Assembly: GCA_003168295.1 (NCBI GenBank)
Contig: PMST01000676.1
Location: forward strand, 1-30,030
Length of the DNA: 30,030 bases
Reading direction: 5' to 3'
Source of the DNA: Actinomycetota bacterium
GTDB taxonomy: Bacteria > Actinomycetota > Actinomycetes > Streptosporangiales > Streptosporangiaceae
Shown here: positions 14,974 through 24,024 of the stretch, one piece after another
How positions within the stretch are numbered: the stretch's first letter is position 1
How the letters are laid out: each line of letters opens with the position of its first letter
Program-made: the position numbers and the translations under genes
The notes under the pieces: model-generated
The model's database searches: none
What the model was told of the DNA's origin: nothing
The model's input: the letters and a program-made list of their open reading frames with translations, nothing else

Positions 14974-15060
14974 GGCGGCCCCGCGGTATGCCTGCGTAAT
15001 ACGGTGCCTGCCAGCGCGGCCCTGATGCTACACCACCGCGTCTAAATACCGCGGGCCGCC
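14974..15060. repeat. 87-base structure with long inverted-repeat ends
   Basis: GGCGGCCCCGCGGTAT (14974-14989) and ATACCGCGGGCCGCC (15046-15060) are inverted copies differing by one G. They enclose 56 bases. The element lies 61 bases upstream of the HypX-like start codon. It could fold as a hairpin in a 5' leader, act as a terminator for transcription from the right, or be a small mobile-element remnant. No flanking target duplication is obvious. Confidence 0.65.
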
Positions 15061-15135
15061 GTCCTCAGGCAGTACAGAGCACGAAGGACGATCATTATTA
15101 ATGCCGAACGGGCAGTACTGCGTGCCCCCGCACCT

Positions 15136-15235
15136 CGCCGGCCGCCCAGGAGCGGGACATCGCGAACATCACCTGGATCCAGGGCCGGGCCGAGGATCTT
15201 CCCGCGGTGGCCTGCGCGAATACGGCCATGTTCCG
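15136..15235 (+). pseudogene. Scrap of a SAM-dependent methyltransferase gene
   Basis: The plus-strand frame reads AAQERDIANITWIQGRAEDLPAVA. This matches the post-motif I region of class I methyltransferases, where (A)ERG-x-NI-x-W-x-QG-x-AEDLP leads to the next strand. The sequence before and after does not continue the family, and the SAM-binding glycine motif is missing. It is a short remnant among other broken genes. Confidence 0.5.
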
Positions 15236-15249
15236 CGTCCGCCCACAGG

Positions 15250-15837
15250 TTAGGTGCGGCCAGCCCACACGCCCGGAGATCCCCCACGCGATTGCGCGGG
15301 ACGTTTCCGCGGACGCCAGACACGCCCGCCCTGGTCGTAGCCCGCGCGCGATGCCCCCCTGACCCGGCCCCGCCAGGAGACGATCGCCACGGGCCGCACC
15401 AGCACGGCGACGAGCAGGCCGACCGGATCGTCGCGCAGTGGGATGGTGACGGCGAGACTGGGCAGGAGCCCGGTCGCCAGCAGCCCCGCGACCCGCCGGC
15501 CCACGGGGCTGCGTACGCACGTGACGGCTACTGCGACCGCGATCGCCAGGACGCCCAGCAGGGGGAAGGCAAGATCTCCCATTGGCGCGGCCGGGTCCGC
15601 CAGCTGAACGATCGAGGGGAACCCGAAGCCCGCGGACAGGCCCGCGATCATCAGGCAGGCCCGCCGCCACCCCACGATCGCCAGGCCACGCCGCGGGCCG
15701 GGAGAGAAGACGAGCGAGCTAGCCGCCAGGCTGGCCAGTACGACAGGGACGTCAACCGTGCCCGCGAACTGGAAAAGCCCTCCGGGAAAGGTATGGCCCT
15801 GCTGATAGATAAAGGTCACCAGGGCCAGCAGGGCCAG
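15250..15837 (-). pseudogene. Membrane-protein fragment fused to the broken AraC gene
   Basis: About 195 codons in frame with the AraC remnant encode several hydrophobic helices (VPVVLASLAASSLVF, FPLLGVLAIAVAVAVTCV, VAGLLATGLLPSLAVTI), followed by an Arg/Gly-rich tail. AraC regulators do not normally carry such a segment. It has no start of its own near the junction and I do not recognise the family. It is probably the 3' part of another gene joined by a deletion. Confidence 0.5.
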
Positions 15838-16635
15838 CGCCTTGTCCAGGCGCATCTCCTTCACGAACTGATACGGCGACCGGCCGGTAACTTCGCGGAA
15901 GAGGTGCGCGAACGCAGACGGGCTCAGGCTGACCTGCTCGGCCATGTCGGCCACGGTCAGCGGCTCCGTCAGATTCCCTCGCACGTACTCAAGAACCGCC
16001 GATACCGGGTTGCTCGCGGACTCCGCCGCGGCGATGGCCAGCAGCCGGGCGTACTGCTCGCGTTGCAGCACCCGGTACACCATTTCCTTGACGTACATGG
16101 GGGCCAGCACCCGGCGGTCAGCGCCGGTTTCGATGGAGCGCAGGAAGCGCAGCACCGCGCCAGCCAGCTCCTGGTCCAGCGCCGACACGAACGCGGGCGG
16201 GTCCGGGGGCTCATTCTCGGCACCGTGCTGACGGAACGCAGTGGTGCGCCGTTCGATCATGTCGCTCGTGACCTGGCGCACCACCGACGGGTCAATCTGC
16301 AGGACAAAGGAGAGGAACGGCTTGGCCGGTGTCGCCTCCAGGATCTCGGCCTGGAAGTGCAGGTGGCTGTTGAGCACGAGATAGCGGAACGGGTCGTAGG
16401 TGTACGTCGCGCCGTCGACGGTAACCGCCTTGCGTCCTTGGGCGACGATTCACAGGGACAGCGACCGGATCTCTTCCCAGCTCGGGCCGATCGGCGAGGT
16501 GAACCGGTAAATGGTCAAGCCCGGCCAGGCGCCAGTGTTGCCGCCGTCGCGCGGGGCCCGGTCAGTCCAAGGGGTGGACGACCCCCGTAACCACAGGCTC
16601 CTGGGAGTAGTCATGCCCGTCATCACCGTCGGCAC
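15820..16635 (-). pseudogene. AraC-family regulator gene: nonsense codon and lost C-terminus
   Basis: The N-terminal AraC cupin domain reads YRFTSPIGPSWEEIRSLSL, then TGA (16450-16452), then IVAQGRKAVTVDGATYTYD and LVLNSHLHFQAEIL in the same frame. The usual sequence at the stop is SLCIVAQG, so a TGC to TGA change is likely. The first helix-turn-helix (LTVADMAEQVSLSPSAFAHLF, then GRSPYQFVKEMRLDKALAL) is present. The second HTH, about 45 residues, is missing, and the frame passes into a membrane-protein fragment at about 15820-15840. With two lesions the gene is almost certainly non-functional. The start codon of the ancestral gene is uncertain (ATG at 16635 or slightly inside). Confidence 0.75.
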
Positions 16636-16642
16636 CCGGGCG

Positions 16643-17140
16643 CTACTCGTTGAGGATTTGCTCCCTCAGGATGTCTGCGTGCCCGCCGTGCTGGGCGAGT
16701 TCGCGCAGTACGTGGAGGTACACCCAGCGCAGCGGGAGCGGGCCGCGCCAGTAGCCGTAGACCCTGTCGTCCAGCCCCAGGGATGACGTCGCACGCCGTG
16801 ATGACTCGCATGCCTCGCGGTGTGCTTGCCGGACGCTGGCGATGGTGTCGTCGTCATGAAGAATGAACGACTCGCCCGAGATCGCGGGGATACCGATGTC
16901 AGCACGTGACCGGCCTGTGACAGCTTCGTCAAACCAGACCTTCTCAAGGAAGGTCGCGTGCTTGACCAGGCCCAGCAATGTGGTCCGGGAAGGCACCAGC
17001 GACTGGCGCGCCTGCTCCTCCGTCAGCCCGTCCAGGCAGCGATCGAGTTGACCGCGGTGCTCGTCGAGGAACGCCTCGAACTGGGCACGGGCTGGCTGAT
17101 TGATGACATCCTCAGCGAACGTCGCTGGAAGGGAGGGCAT
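16643..17140 (-). CDS. DinB/DUF664-family protein
   Basis: A 165-residue four-helix-bundle protein of the DinB-like superfamily (DUF664 branch, related to mycothiol-dependent transferases). Conserved parts are FLDEHRGQLDRCLDGLTEEQAR, TLLGLVKHATFLEKVWF (first metal His), and LRWVYLHVLRELAQHGGHADILRE with the last two metal His in HGGHAD. These residues would bind one divalent metal. Actinobacterial members act on thiols or electrophiles, but the reaction here is unknown. ATG at 17140 is the first in-frame start and the ribosome site is weak. It lies between two broken regulator genes but looks intact. Confidence 0.88.
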   Translation of the reverse strand: MPSLPATFAEDVINQPARAQFEAFLDEHRGQLDRCLDGLTEEQARQSLVPSRTTLLGLVKHATFLEKVWFDEAVTGRSRADIGIPAISGESFILHDDDTIASVRQAHREACESSRRATSSLGLDDRVYGYWRGPLPLRWVYLHVLRELAQHGGHADILREQILNE

Positions 17141-17354
17141 AAGCGAAGCATTTCAAGAGCGCCGCCCACGAGCAAACTACCAGCGGCCTTGGCCGCCTCG
17201 CCGCGCCCGAATCCGGATTTCGGGCGCGGCTTCGATGAGTCGGCGGCTACCAGAGGGACTGGGCGATTGAGCCACAGTGCAGCGTCTGCATCTCACAGCT
17301 TGCGAGCATCTCCACCATCGCGCCGAAGTCACTCCAGGACTCCTGGGTGAGGCG

Positions 17355-17840
17355 CTAGTGATCCTCGATCCCCGCTGGCGACGAGTAGACCTCACTGAGG
17401 AGCCGAGCGGTGAGGCCATCCACGAGATCGGCCACGGCGGACACCACGTGCTCACAGTTGTCGAGCACGAGCAAGACATCACGTTCGGCCAGCCAGCCGG
17501 TGAGCGCATCCTGGTAAGACTGACCGCCGGACCTCAGCATCCCGACCTGCGCGGCCACCTCTCCCGCGATGTGCTCGGCCGACCGCAAGGAGGCCAGCCA
17601 GACGACGAACACAGCGTCGGGAAACTGGGCCGCCGACGCCGCCGCCACGGCCTGCGCCAGCGCCGTCTTGCCCACGCCACCCGGGCCAGTCACCGTGGTC
17701 AACGGGGTCGACGCGACGCTCTCGATCACCTCGGCTAGCTCGCGGTCCCTCCCCACCAGCCGACGCGGGCGCAACGCCGTTGCGCGATGGCTCCCCTGCT
17801 GGGCGCCAACCTGTCCGTCACTGGTCCCGCCGGAGGTCAC
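17355..17840 (-). pseudogene. NB-ARC regulator gene truncated after Walker B
   Basis: A 161-codon fragment of an AfsR/LuxR-like STAND regulator. It carries LRPRRLVGRDRELAEVIESV, the Walker A loop GPGGVGKT (residues 52-59) and the Walker B region VLLVLDNCEHVVSAVADLVDGL. Family members then continue with a CP-x-x-x-LxTSREPL sensor motif. Here the frame goes to LSEVYSSPAGIEDH and stops, so the sensor, winged-helix and TPR/LuxR parts are absent. The N-terminal region before the P-loop may also be shortened. The intact relative at 20772 shows the expected layout. Confidence 0.75.
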
Positions 17841-18423
17841 GCCCGCAGTCTCGCAGGCCTGCCCGGCCCGGGCAAGGCGCCTGGCGCTGGCCGATTTGCC
17901 GCTTCTGGCAACCTTGAGACCCTGCCAGGCGGGGCGAGGCGGAGCACGGTGAGAGCCGGCGAGTACAAGGTGACACCAGGCGCGGAGGGTGGCCGCGTCC
18001 GCGGACCCGCGCGGGTCGCCTGCGTCGCAGCCCCCATGACCCCTCTTGCCGTCGAGTGCCAGGCCCGCGATGCCGCGGCTGCGGGGGAAGCAGCCCGGGC
18101 GATCATCAGGCGGACCGCCGCATTCACCGGCCGGATCGGCATCCGTGACATTAAGGTCGCTCGGGTGGCACCCGCTGGTTCGCAGTCCGGGTCTGGACCG
18201 CCCGGGTCCCTGCCGCGGGTTGCCAACAGGCAGCCACGGTCTGCCTGATGGGCTACCGCTGGCGGGATTGCCGCGGCCGAACTCTGTTCTAGGGCGGCTC
18301 GGAACAAGGCTTGTCTCGCGAACCGGTTTTGGCCGCTGCGATCGCGCGGTCGCTAGCGCCGGTCAAGCTGAGCCTGGTCCATGCCGCGGCACGGTCCGCG
18401 TGTTGATCGCGGCGCTGTCGCGT
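17841..18423. other. Gap with no supported gene
   Basis: About 580 bases of GC-rich DNA between the NB-ARC stump and the end of a membrane protein gene. A plus-strand frame near 18037 (MTPLAVECQARDAAAAGEA) has no recognisable family or ribosome site. The stretch may contain further decayed sequence from the truncated regulator, but I cannot align any of it. Confidence 0.4.
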
Positions 18424-19770
18424 TCATGCGGGCTCCTCGGGCACTCCTTGTTGGCCGCCGGGCTGGCGGTCGTGTTGCTGGCCAGCCTGGAAGCCGTAGT
18501 CGGGACCAGAGCTCAGCCAGAGCGAGAGCTGGACGGGTTCCAGGGTCCGGTTCACGGTGCTGAGCAGGTCAGCGCGGACCGCACCGAGGTCGACCTTCCC
18601 CTGCAGCCGGGCGGCGAATGCGCCCACCGTCCGGCCGGCGTCGTAGCGGGCCCGGTTGAACCTCCGGTCGGCGGCCTGCTGGACCCGGCTGCGCAGCGGG
18701 CTGAACAGCGCCGCGGCGGCCAGGGCGGATATCGCGACCGCCACCGGGGAGGAAAACGACAGCACCTGGGTGGCGAGCAGGACGAGTCCCGCGTACACCG
18801 CCACCAGCAGCCCGGTCACAATGGCGTAGGACACGGTCCGGCTGATGATCCGGTCGATGTCGTAGAGCTGGTGCTTGAGGATGGCGGCGGCGATCGCGGC
18901 CGGGATGCCGAAGAGCGGGACGACCGCCGACAGGCTGCTGGCCACGTCGTTCAGGCCGGGCTGGCCGGCCCAGGTGAACAGCACGGCACCCAGCATGCTG
19001 GCCAGGAAGGCGCCGGCCATGAGGACCAGCCACTTGACCTGCTGCCGCAGCAGCCAGGACCCGGTCCGGTACCGCACGGCGAGCGAGACGAACGAGGCGC
19101 CCAGGAACGGGACGAGCGCGACGCTCAGCCCGTTGAGCGTGCCGATCAGCACGGGCAGTTGCCGCGGCGTGCCGAACGGGTTGGCGAAGGTCAACGAGCT
19201 CCCGCCCGGAGCCGGGATCTGCACCAGGCGCGGTCCGAGGACCAGGCCGACGGTACTCAGCGCGGTCAGCACGATGCCTGCCGCCGCGACCGGCCGCCAG
19301 CGCCGGGAGGGCAGAGTTCCCGTCGGGAACAGCAGGAAGGCGAACGCGATGACAAATGCGACCGGGGCGAAACTGCTTTCCGCGAGCGTGCCCACCTGTC
19401 TGGCTGCCGGGAGATCACCCGGGAAGGTGACGAGCCCCAGCAGGCAGTAGGTAGAGGTCAGTGTCACCAGGGCCAGTCCGGCGCCTTCCGCCAGCATGAG
19501 CCAGCCGATGAGGCTTCCCGAGCGCCGGACGACCAGGGCGCCGAGTCCGGCGTAGGCCACGGCTGAGGAGAAGGCGGCCAGGTTGAAGACCAGGTCGTCG
19601 CCCTTGAAGGCAGCCGCCGCGAGGAAGGTCAGGGCGAGCCCGGCCATCGCGGCCAGGGCGACCGCCGCGCCGGCTCCGGCGCTGACCCTGGCCGCCCGCC
19701 GCCCGGCCGGGACACTACCCGTGGCTCCGCTCGGCCGAGCGGTGGCCGCCGGCCGCACGATGGCCTTCAT
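18424..19770 (-). CDS. Large membrane protein related to histidine-kinase N-terminal regions, no kinase domain
   Basis: A 448-residue protein with about nine to ten hydrophobic helices. After LLKHQ-type text (AAILKHQLYDIDRIISRTVSYAIVTG) it has the cytoplasmic stretch LFSPLRSRVQQAADRRFNRARYDA and LGAVRADLLSTVNRTLEPVQLSLWL. The YDIDxIIxRTxxY motif and the RF-R-RYD segment are typical of actinobacterial membrane proteins that resemble sensor kinases or their accessory domains. No histidine phosphorylation box or ATP-binding motifs follow, so it cannot be a complete kinase. ATG at 19770 overlaps the stop of the upstream gene (ATGA), indicating coupling. Confidence 0.78.
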   Translation of the reverse strand: MKAIVRPAATARPSGATGSVPAGRRAARVSAGAGAAVALAAMAGLALTFLAAAAFKGDDLVFNLAAFSSAVAYAGLGALVVRRSGSLIGWLMLAEGAGLALVTLTSTYCLLGLVTFPGDLPAARQVGTLAESSFAPVAFVIAFAFLLFPTGTLPSRRWRPVAAAGIVLTALSTVGLVLGPRLVQIPAPGGSSLTFANPFGTPRQLPVLIGTLNGLSVALVPFLGASFVSLAVRYRTGSWLLRQQVKWLVLMAGAFLASMLGAVLFTWAGQPGLNDVASSLSAVVPLFGIPAAIAAAILKHQLYDIDRIISRTVSYAIVTGLLVAVYAGLVLLATQVLSFSSPVAVAISALAAAALFSPLRSRVQQAADRRFNRARYDAGRTVGAFAARLQGKVDLGAVRADLLSTVNRTLEPVQLSLWLSSGPDYGFQAGQQHDRQPGGQQGVPEEPA

Positions 19771-20207
19771 GCCTGCCCTCGCCGGGCCGATAGGTACAGG
19801 AAACCCGCGTTGCCCAGCGCGAGCAGCCCGTCCAGGGCGTGCAGGCCGCCGTACAGCGCGGCATCGCCGGCCAGGCCGATCAGCAGGCTCTGCACCAGGC
19901 AGGTCTGCAGGACCAGCACGCCAGCCAGGCACGTCGGCAGGACGCCGGGCCGGGCCATCAGCGCCGCGATCAAGATGACGACGGCGATGCCGCCCATACT
20001 GAACCCGAGCGTCTGGTGCGCGTCGTAGGCGCTGCTGCCTGCGGCCGCGTCCTGGTCCCGGAAGCTGAAGAGGCCCAGGCCGGCCAGGAAGATCTGGATT
20101 CCGCCCGCCAGCAGGAAGCCGAGTACCAGCCACCGGTAGGCGATCATCGCGCCGCGCCGCAGGGTGGTGAGATCGGACCGGCTGGCGGTCCGGGTATGAG
20201 CAGCCAT
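19767..20207 (-). CDS. DUF6220-like four-helix membrane protein
   Basis: A 146-residue membrane protein with helices near residues 22-45, 70-85, 90-110 and 115-140. Signals include QIFLAGLGLFSF, DAHQTLGFSMGG in the first loop and GLHALDGLLALGNAGFLYLSAR at the end, the layout of DUF6220 proteins. The function is unknown. ATG at 20207 has AGGAGA six bases upstream. It sits between a SnoaL-like gene (19 bases upstream) and the large membrane protein it overlaps, so the three probably form one operon. Confidence 0.7.
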   Translation of the reverse strand: MAAHTRTASRSDLTTLRRGAMIAYRWLVLGFLLAGGIQIFLAGLGLFSFRDQDAAAGSSAYDAHQTLGFSMGGIAVVILIAALMARPGVLPTCLAGVLVLQTCLVQSLLIGLAGDAALYGGLHALDGLLALGNAGFLYLSARRGQA

Positions 20208-20226
20208 CTGGTTCTCCTGGTGCAGG

Positions 20227-20649
20227 TCAGGTCGGAGGTGCCGCGCTGAGCAGGCGCAGTACGGCCGGCAAGTCGATTGAGGACCAGCGCTCGATGAACT
20301 TCCCGTCCGCCCTGGCCCGGCTGATCTCGATCAGCTGGAACGTCACCTGCTGGCCGGTGGGCCGGATGCCGGGAAATTCGCCCTGGTGGGTGCCGTAGCA
20401 GGTGAGGCGTTGCACAACCCGGTCATCTTCGGCGATTTCGTCTTCGACCACCGCGTGGAAATCAGGGAAGATACGTAGTGTCAGAGCCAGCCAGTCCCGC
20501 AAGGCGGTGAGCCCGGCGACGGACTGGCCGCCGGGATCGTGGTGAACGCAGTCGGGGGAGATGAGCTCAGTGGCGACGGCAAGGTCACCCTGGTTGATGA
20601 TCTCCTCGACAATCCGGCGGGCCCGGGTCTTCAGCTGGTCGGGGGCCAT
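20227..20649 (-). CDS. SnoaL-like ester cyclase family protein
   Basis: A 140-residue NTF2-fold protein. Typical features are [78 protein letters not shown] and [13 protein letters not shown]. These match the ester cyclase/SnoaL branch, whose binding cavity fits small aromatic or polyketide-like molecules. No reaction can be assigned. ATG at 20649 has GGGAGCG upstream. It is the first gene of the presumed three-gene operon down to 18424 and is divergent from the STAND regulator at 20772. Confidence 0.88.
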   Translation of the reverse strand: MAPDQLKTRARRIVEEIINQGDLAVATELISPDCVHHDPGGQSVAGLTALRDWLALTLRIFPDFHAVVEDEIAEDDRVVQRLTCYGTHQGEFPGIRPTGQQVTFQLIEISRARADGKFIERWSSIDLPAVLRLLSAAPPT

Positions 20650-20667
20650 GGCATCGCTCCCTGAGCA

Positions 20668-20726
20668 TCTCGTCCTGCGGCCTGCTCCCAGGGTTGACCG
20701 CGCCGGTTCGCGGCAACAGGACGAGA
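20668..20726. promoter_or_regulatory. 10-base inverted repeat between SnoaL operon and STAND gene
   Basis: TCTCGTCCTG (20668-20677) and CAGGACGAGA (20717-20726) are perfect inverted copies with 39 bases between them. They fill the 122-base divergent region and are well placed for binding by the XRE domain of the adjacent regulator, possibly with DNA looping. A role is inferred from position. Confidence 0.45.
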
Positions 20727-20771
20727 ACTCCCCGTTCCCTGGCCTTTTGCCAGCCGAGCGTCGGTAACGCG

Positions 20772-23549
20772 ATGGCGAACCAGAATCCGGCTAGCTTTAG
20801 CTCGCTGCTGAGGCGCGAGCGGCTGGCGGCAGGCCTGACCCAGGAAGCGCTGGCCGAACGGGCCGGGCTCAGTCCCAAGGCCATCAGCGACCTGGAGCGC
20901 GACCCGTCCCGTACGCCGCGGCTGGCTACGGTGACACTGCTGGCCGACGCGCTGGGCGCCAGTCCGGAGCGGCGCGGGGAAATGCTCGCGGTGGCGCGGC
21001 CGCAGCCCGCCTCCGGCACGGCCCCAAGCGCACCCTCCGCTGCCCCTGTCGCGGCCCCGGCCGCCGCGCCGGGCCGGGCCGGCCTGCCTCGGCCGCTGAC
21101 CCCCCTGATCGGCCGGGCCGGGGTGACCGCAGCGGTGGTGAAGCTGGTGCGCCGGGGCGATTTCCAGCTGCTGACACTCACCGGTCCCGGCGGGGTGGGC
21201 AAGACCCGGCTGGCCATCGAGGTGGCCGAGCAGGTGGCCGGGGATTTCGCGGATCGGGCGGTGTTCGTCGATCTGGTACCGCTGCGTGACCCCGGGCTGG
21301 TGCTGAGCGCGGTCGCGCAGCGACTCGGCGTGGACGAGCGGGACGCAACCCCGCTTCCCGAGCTGCTGGCGGCCGCGCTGCGCGCCAAGCATCTGCTGAT
21401 CCTGCTGGACAACTTCGAGCACGTGCTGGCCGCCCGTGGCGACGTGCTGGCGCTGCTGGAGGCCTGCCCGCGGGCGGTCGTGCTGGTGACCAGCCGGGTA
21501 GCCCTGGACGTGCGGGGCGGCCGCGAGTACCCGGTCGCGCCGCTGACCTTGCCCGACGCGTCCATGCCGCCGGAGACGCTGGGCGCATCGCCAGCGGTCC
21601 AGCTGTTCGTAGAGAGGGCCCGCGCCACTGGCCCGGACCTGATCCTGGATGCCGAGACGGCCCGGGCCGTAGCGGAGATCTGCCGGCGGCTGGAAGGACT
21701 CCCGCTGGCCATCGAGCTGGCCGCCGCCCGGACCAGGCTGCTTTCCCCGGCGGCGTTGCTGGCCAAGCTGGACCGCCGGCTGCCGGTGCTGGCCGGCGGC
21801 CCGCACGACCTGCCTGCCCGGCAGAAGACCATGCGGGATGCCATCGCCTGGAGCTACGAGCTGCTGGACCCGCCGGAACAAGCGCTGTTCCGGCGAATGT
21901 GCGTGTTTACCGGTGGCTGCACCCTGGATGCGGCCGAGATGATCTGCTCGGATGACCGCGACGGGGCCTCGATCCTGGACGGCCTGGCCGCGCTGGTGGC
22001 CAGCAGCCTGCTGAGGATGGACCAGATGGCCGCGGCGCCCCGGGTGATCATGCTAGAGACGATCCGCGAATACGGCAGCGAGCGGCTCGCGGAGGATTCC
22101 GAAGCGAGGTCAGTTGCCGATCGGCATGCTGCCTATTACGTGGCGCTGGCGGAGCGGACCGCTGGTACCTTGACCGGGCCTGAGGCCGGGGCCGGTCTGC
22201 TGGCGCTGGAGGCCGAGCACGACAACCTGCGCGCGACGCTGCGCTGGGCCCTGAACCGGGGTGACCGGATGACCGCCCTGCTCCTGTCGGGAGCGCTGTG
22301 GCGGTTCTGGACGCACCGCGGTCACCTCAGCGAGGGCCGCCGGTGGTTCGCCGAGGCGTTCGCTCTTCCCGGCGATGACCGGCTGGCGGCCCCGGCTACC
22401 CAGGTCAACTGGCTGCTCGGGGCGGCGCACCTGGCCATGGAGCAGGCTGCCTTCGGCGAGGCTGCGACGTACTGCGAGCAGGCCGCCGCGGTGGCCAGGG
22501 AACGCGGGGAGCCGGCCGACCAGGCGGCCGTCCTGAACAGCCAGGGCACGCTGGCGCGCGGATTGAACCAGTACGCCGAATCGGTGCAGGCCCATGAGGC
22601 TGCGTTGCCGCTCGCCCGGGCGGCGGATGACCGCGGCGGCGCGGCGACGGCTCTGCTCGGTCTGGCGTACGTCGCGATGTTCACCGGTGATCCGGTCCGA
22701 ACGGCCGAGCTCGCCGAGCAGAGCCTGGCCGAAGCGCGAGCATCGAACGATCAGGTCATCCTGGCCAAGGTGCTCTACTTCATGAGCTGGGTGACGAGCA
22801 ACGGTGCCGGGTTCGAGCGAGCCGGAGCCCTGGCGAGGGAGGCGCTGACCTTGTTCACCCGGCTCGGTGATACGCCCGGCCGGGCCGAGGTGTTCTTCGT
22901 GCTCGGCACCGTGGCGATATTCTCGGGCCGGTACGCCGAAGCCGTGGATTTCTGCACGACCTCCGTAAACCTGCACCGGGATGCGGGCGCCGAGCCCATC
23001 ACCGCCCGCGATCTCGGCGGGCTCGGCACCGGCCTGCTGAACCTCGGCGACACCGCCCGCGCCCGGCTCGTGCTCGACGAGAGCCTGGCGGTCGCCCGCC
23101 AGTACCAGGACCGCTGGAGCACGGCCATGTCGCTGATGCTGCTGGGCCACACCGATCTCGCCGAAGGCGACGTCGCCCACGCGCAGGCGGTGCTGGCCGA
23201 GGCGGGGTCGCTCTTCCAAGCCACCGGCAACATGGTCTACCTTCCGTGGTGCCTCGAGGGCCTGGCCGGCCTGGCCGCCGCTCAGGGTGACTTCGAGCGG
23301 GCCGCCGAGGTCGCCGGAGCCCGCGACGCGCTGCGCGAGCAGATCGGCGTGATGTTGCCCCCCGTGTACCCGGCCGGGTACGAACAGACGCTCCAGGCGG
23401 CCCGGGCCGGCCTCACCCCAGCCGCCTTCGACGCAGCGCGCGCCCGGGCCGGAGGGATGGAGCCGCCGCAGATCATCGCGATGGGCCTCAACGGTCTGGC
23501 CTGCACGCCGCTCACGCCAGATCCCCCGCGAAATACCGCCGCCGAATAA
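20772..23549 (+). CDS. XRE-HTH / NB-ARC / TPR STAND regulator
   Basis: A 925-residue multidomain protein. Residues 8-65 are an XRE helix-turn-helix ([37 protein letters not shown]). A Pro/Ala linker follows, then the NB-ARC ATPase: GPGGVGKT (138-145, Walker A), [12 protein letters not shown] (Walker B, about 208-219), [11 protein letters not shown] (sensor) and [18 protein letters not shown]. The winged-helix part ([16 protein letters not shown]) leads to TPR-like repeats over the last 450 residues. STAND regulators switch by ATP-driven oligomerisation on ligand binding to the repeats. ATG at 20772 was chosen because the upstream 26 codons are not domain-like; no strong ribosome site precedes it. 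It is divergent from the SnoaL operon. The ligand is unknown. Confidence 0.9.
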   Translation: MANQNPASFSSLLRRERLAAGLTQEALAERAGLSPKAISDLERDPSRTPRLATVTLLADALGASPERRGEMLAVARPQPASGTAPSAPSAAPVAAPAAAPGRAGLPRPLTPLIGRAGVTAAVVKLVRRGDFQLLTLTGPGGVGKTRLAIEVAEQVAGDFADRAVFVDLVPLRDPGLVLSAVAQRLGVDERDATPLPELLAAALRAKHLLILLDNFEHVLAARGDVLALLEACPRAVVLVTSRVALDVRGGREYPVAPLTLPDASMPPETLGASPAVQLFVERARATGPDLILDAETARAVAEICRRLEGLPLAIELAAARTRLLSPAALLAKLDRRLPVLAGGPHDLPARQKTMRDAIAWSYELLDPPEQALFRRMCVFTGGCTLDAAEMICSDDRDGASILDGLAALVASSLLRMDQMAAAPRVIMLETIREYGSERLAEDSEARSVADRHAAYYVALAERTAGTLTGPEAGAGLLALEAEHDNLRATLRWALNRGDRMTALLLSGALWRFWTHRGHLSEGRRWFAEAFALPGDDRLAAPATQVNWLLGAAHLAMEQAAFGEAATYCEQAAAVARERGEPADQAAVLNSQGTLARGLNQYAESVQAHEAALPLARAADDRGGAATALLGLAYVAMFTGDPVRTAELAEQSLAEARASNDQVILAKVLYFMSWVTSNGAGFERAGALAREALTLFTRLGDTPGRAEVFFVLGTVAIFSGRYAEAVDFCTTSVNLHRDAGAEPITARDLGGLGTGLLNLGDTARARLVLDESLAVARQYQDRWSTAMSLMLLGHTDLAEGDVAHAQAVLAEAGSLFQATGNMVYLPWCLEGLAGLAAAQGDFERAAEVAGARDALREQIGVMLPPVYPAGYEQTLQAARAGLTPAAFDAARARAGGMEPPQIIAMGLNGLACTPLTPDPPRNTAAE

Positions 23550-24024
23550 GCGGCTAACAGCCACGCCGAACGAGGCACTCTGCGCGCAACCGCCCTGCCT
23601 GCACGAGACAAGCGAGGCCGGATGTCACTGCGGCTGGGGCGAACCTAGCGGGTCTGATAGGACTGACCCAGCCCAGGTTGTACGTCGTTACACCGGCGCA
23701 GTAGATACCCAGCTCCACGGTCTTACCCGTCCGCAAGTCAATCCGCTGCGGAACGACCGGGCAACCAGCCGCGGACGGGCGGCGAACCCGGCCGCTGCGC
23801 TGCTGGACGGGTCATCGCTAGCGGCGCCGAAACCGTTCATTACCTACCTGCGCACGGCGAGGAACAGGACGATCAGAGACCGAACGGACAGGCTCACCGG
23901 GCGGTCCCTAGCGGCAACGTCATACACAACCAACGCGCGCTCCCGCGGACACGTCACAACGTGACTGCCGGCCCCATAACCCTGCGGCTGACAACCTGTC
24001 CGCGACATGAGCGGATGGCCGGAT
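23550..24024. other. Gap with no supported gene
   Basis: About 475 bases between the STAND gene and a TetR gene, convergent orientation. A minus-strand frame near 23554-23770 reads RIDLRTGKTVELGIYCAGVT, which could be a scrap of a lost protein, but no family or start is recognisable. No strong hairpin terminator was identified. Confidence 0.4.

Noticed and set aside
13227..14999. A 590-codon plus-strand open frame opposite the HypX-like gene
   Set aside because: It is antisense to a clearly conserved protein. Its translation is Arg/Pro/Gly-rich without motifs, as expected from GC-rich codon bias.
18046..19566. A 506-codon plus-strand frame opposite the large membrane protein
   Set aside because: Charged, repetitive Gly/Arg/Glu/Gln text with no family; the minus strand shows conserved membrane-protein motifs and overlapping gene starts.
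20585..23564. Long minus-strand frames opposite the STAND regulator gene
   Set aside because: Composition is Ser/Arg/Ala- or Gly/Gln-rich with no domain, and the plus strand holds a complete XRE-NB-ARC-TPR protein.
23554..23736. A 60-codon minus-strand frame (MRTGKTVELGIYCAG)
   Set aside because: It looks slightly protein-like, but no family, ribosome site or partner could be found, so it is mentioned only within the gap entry.
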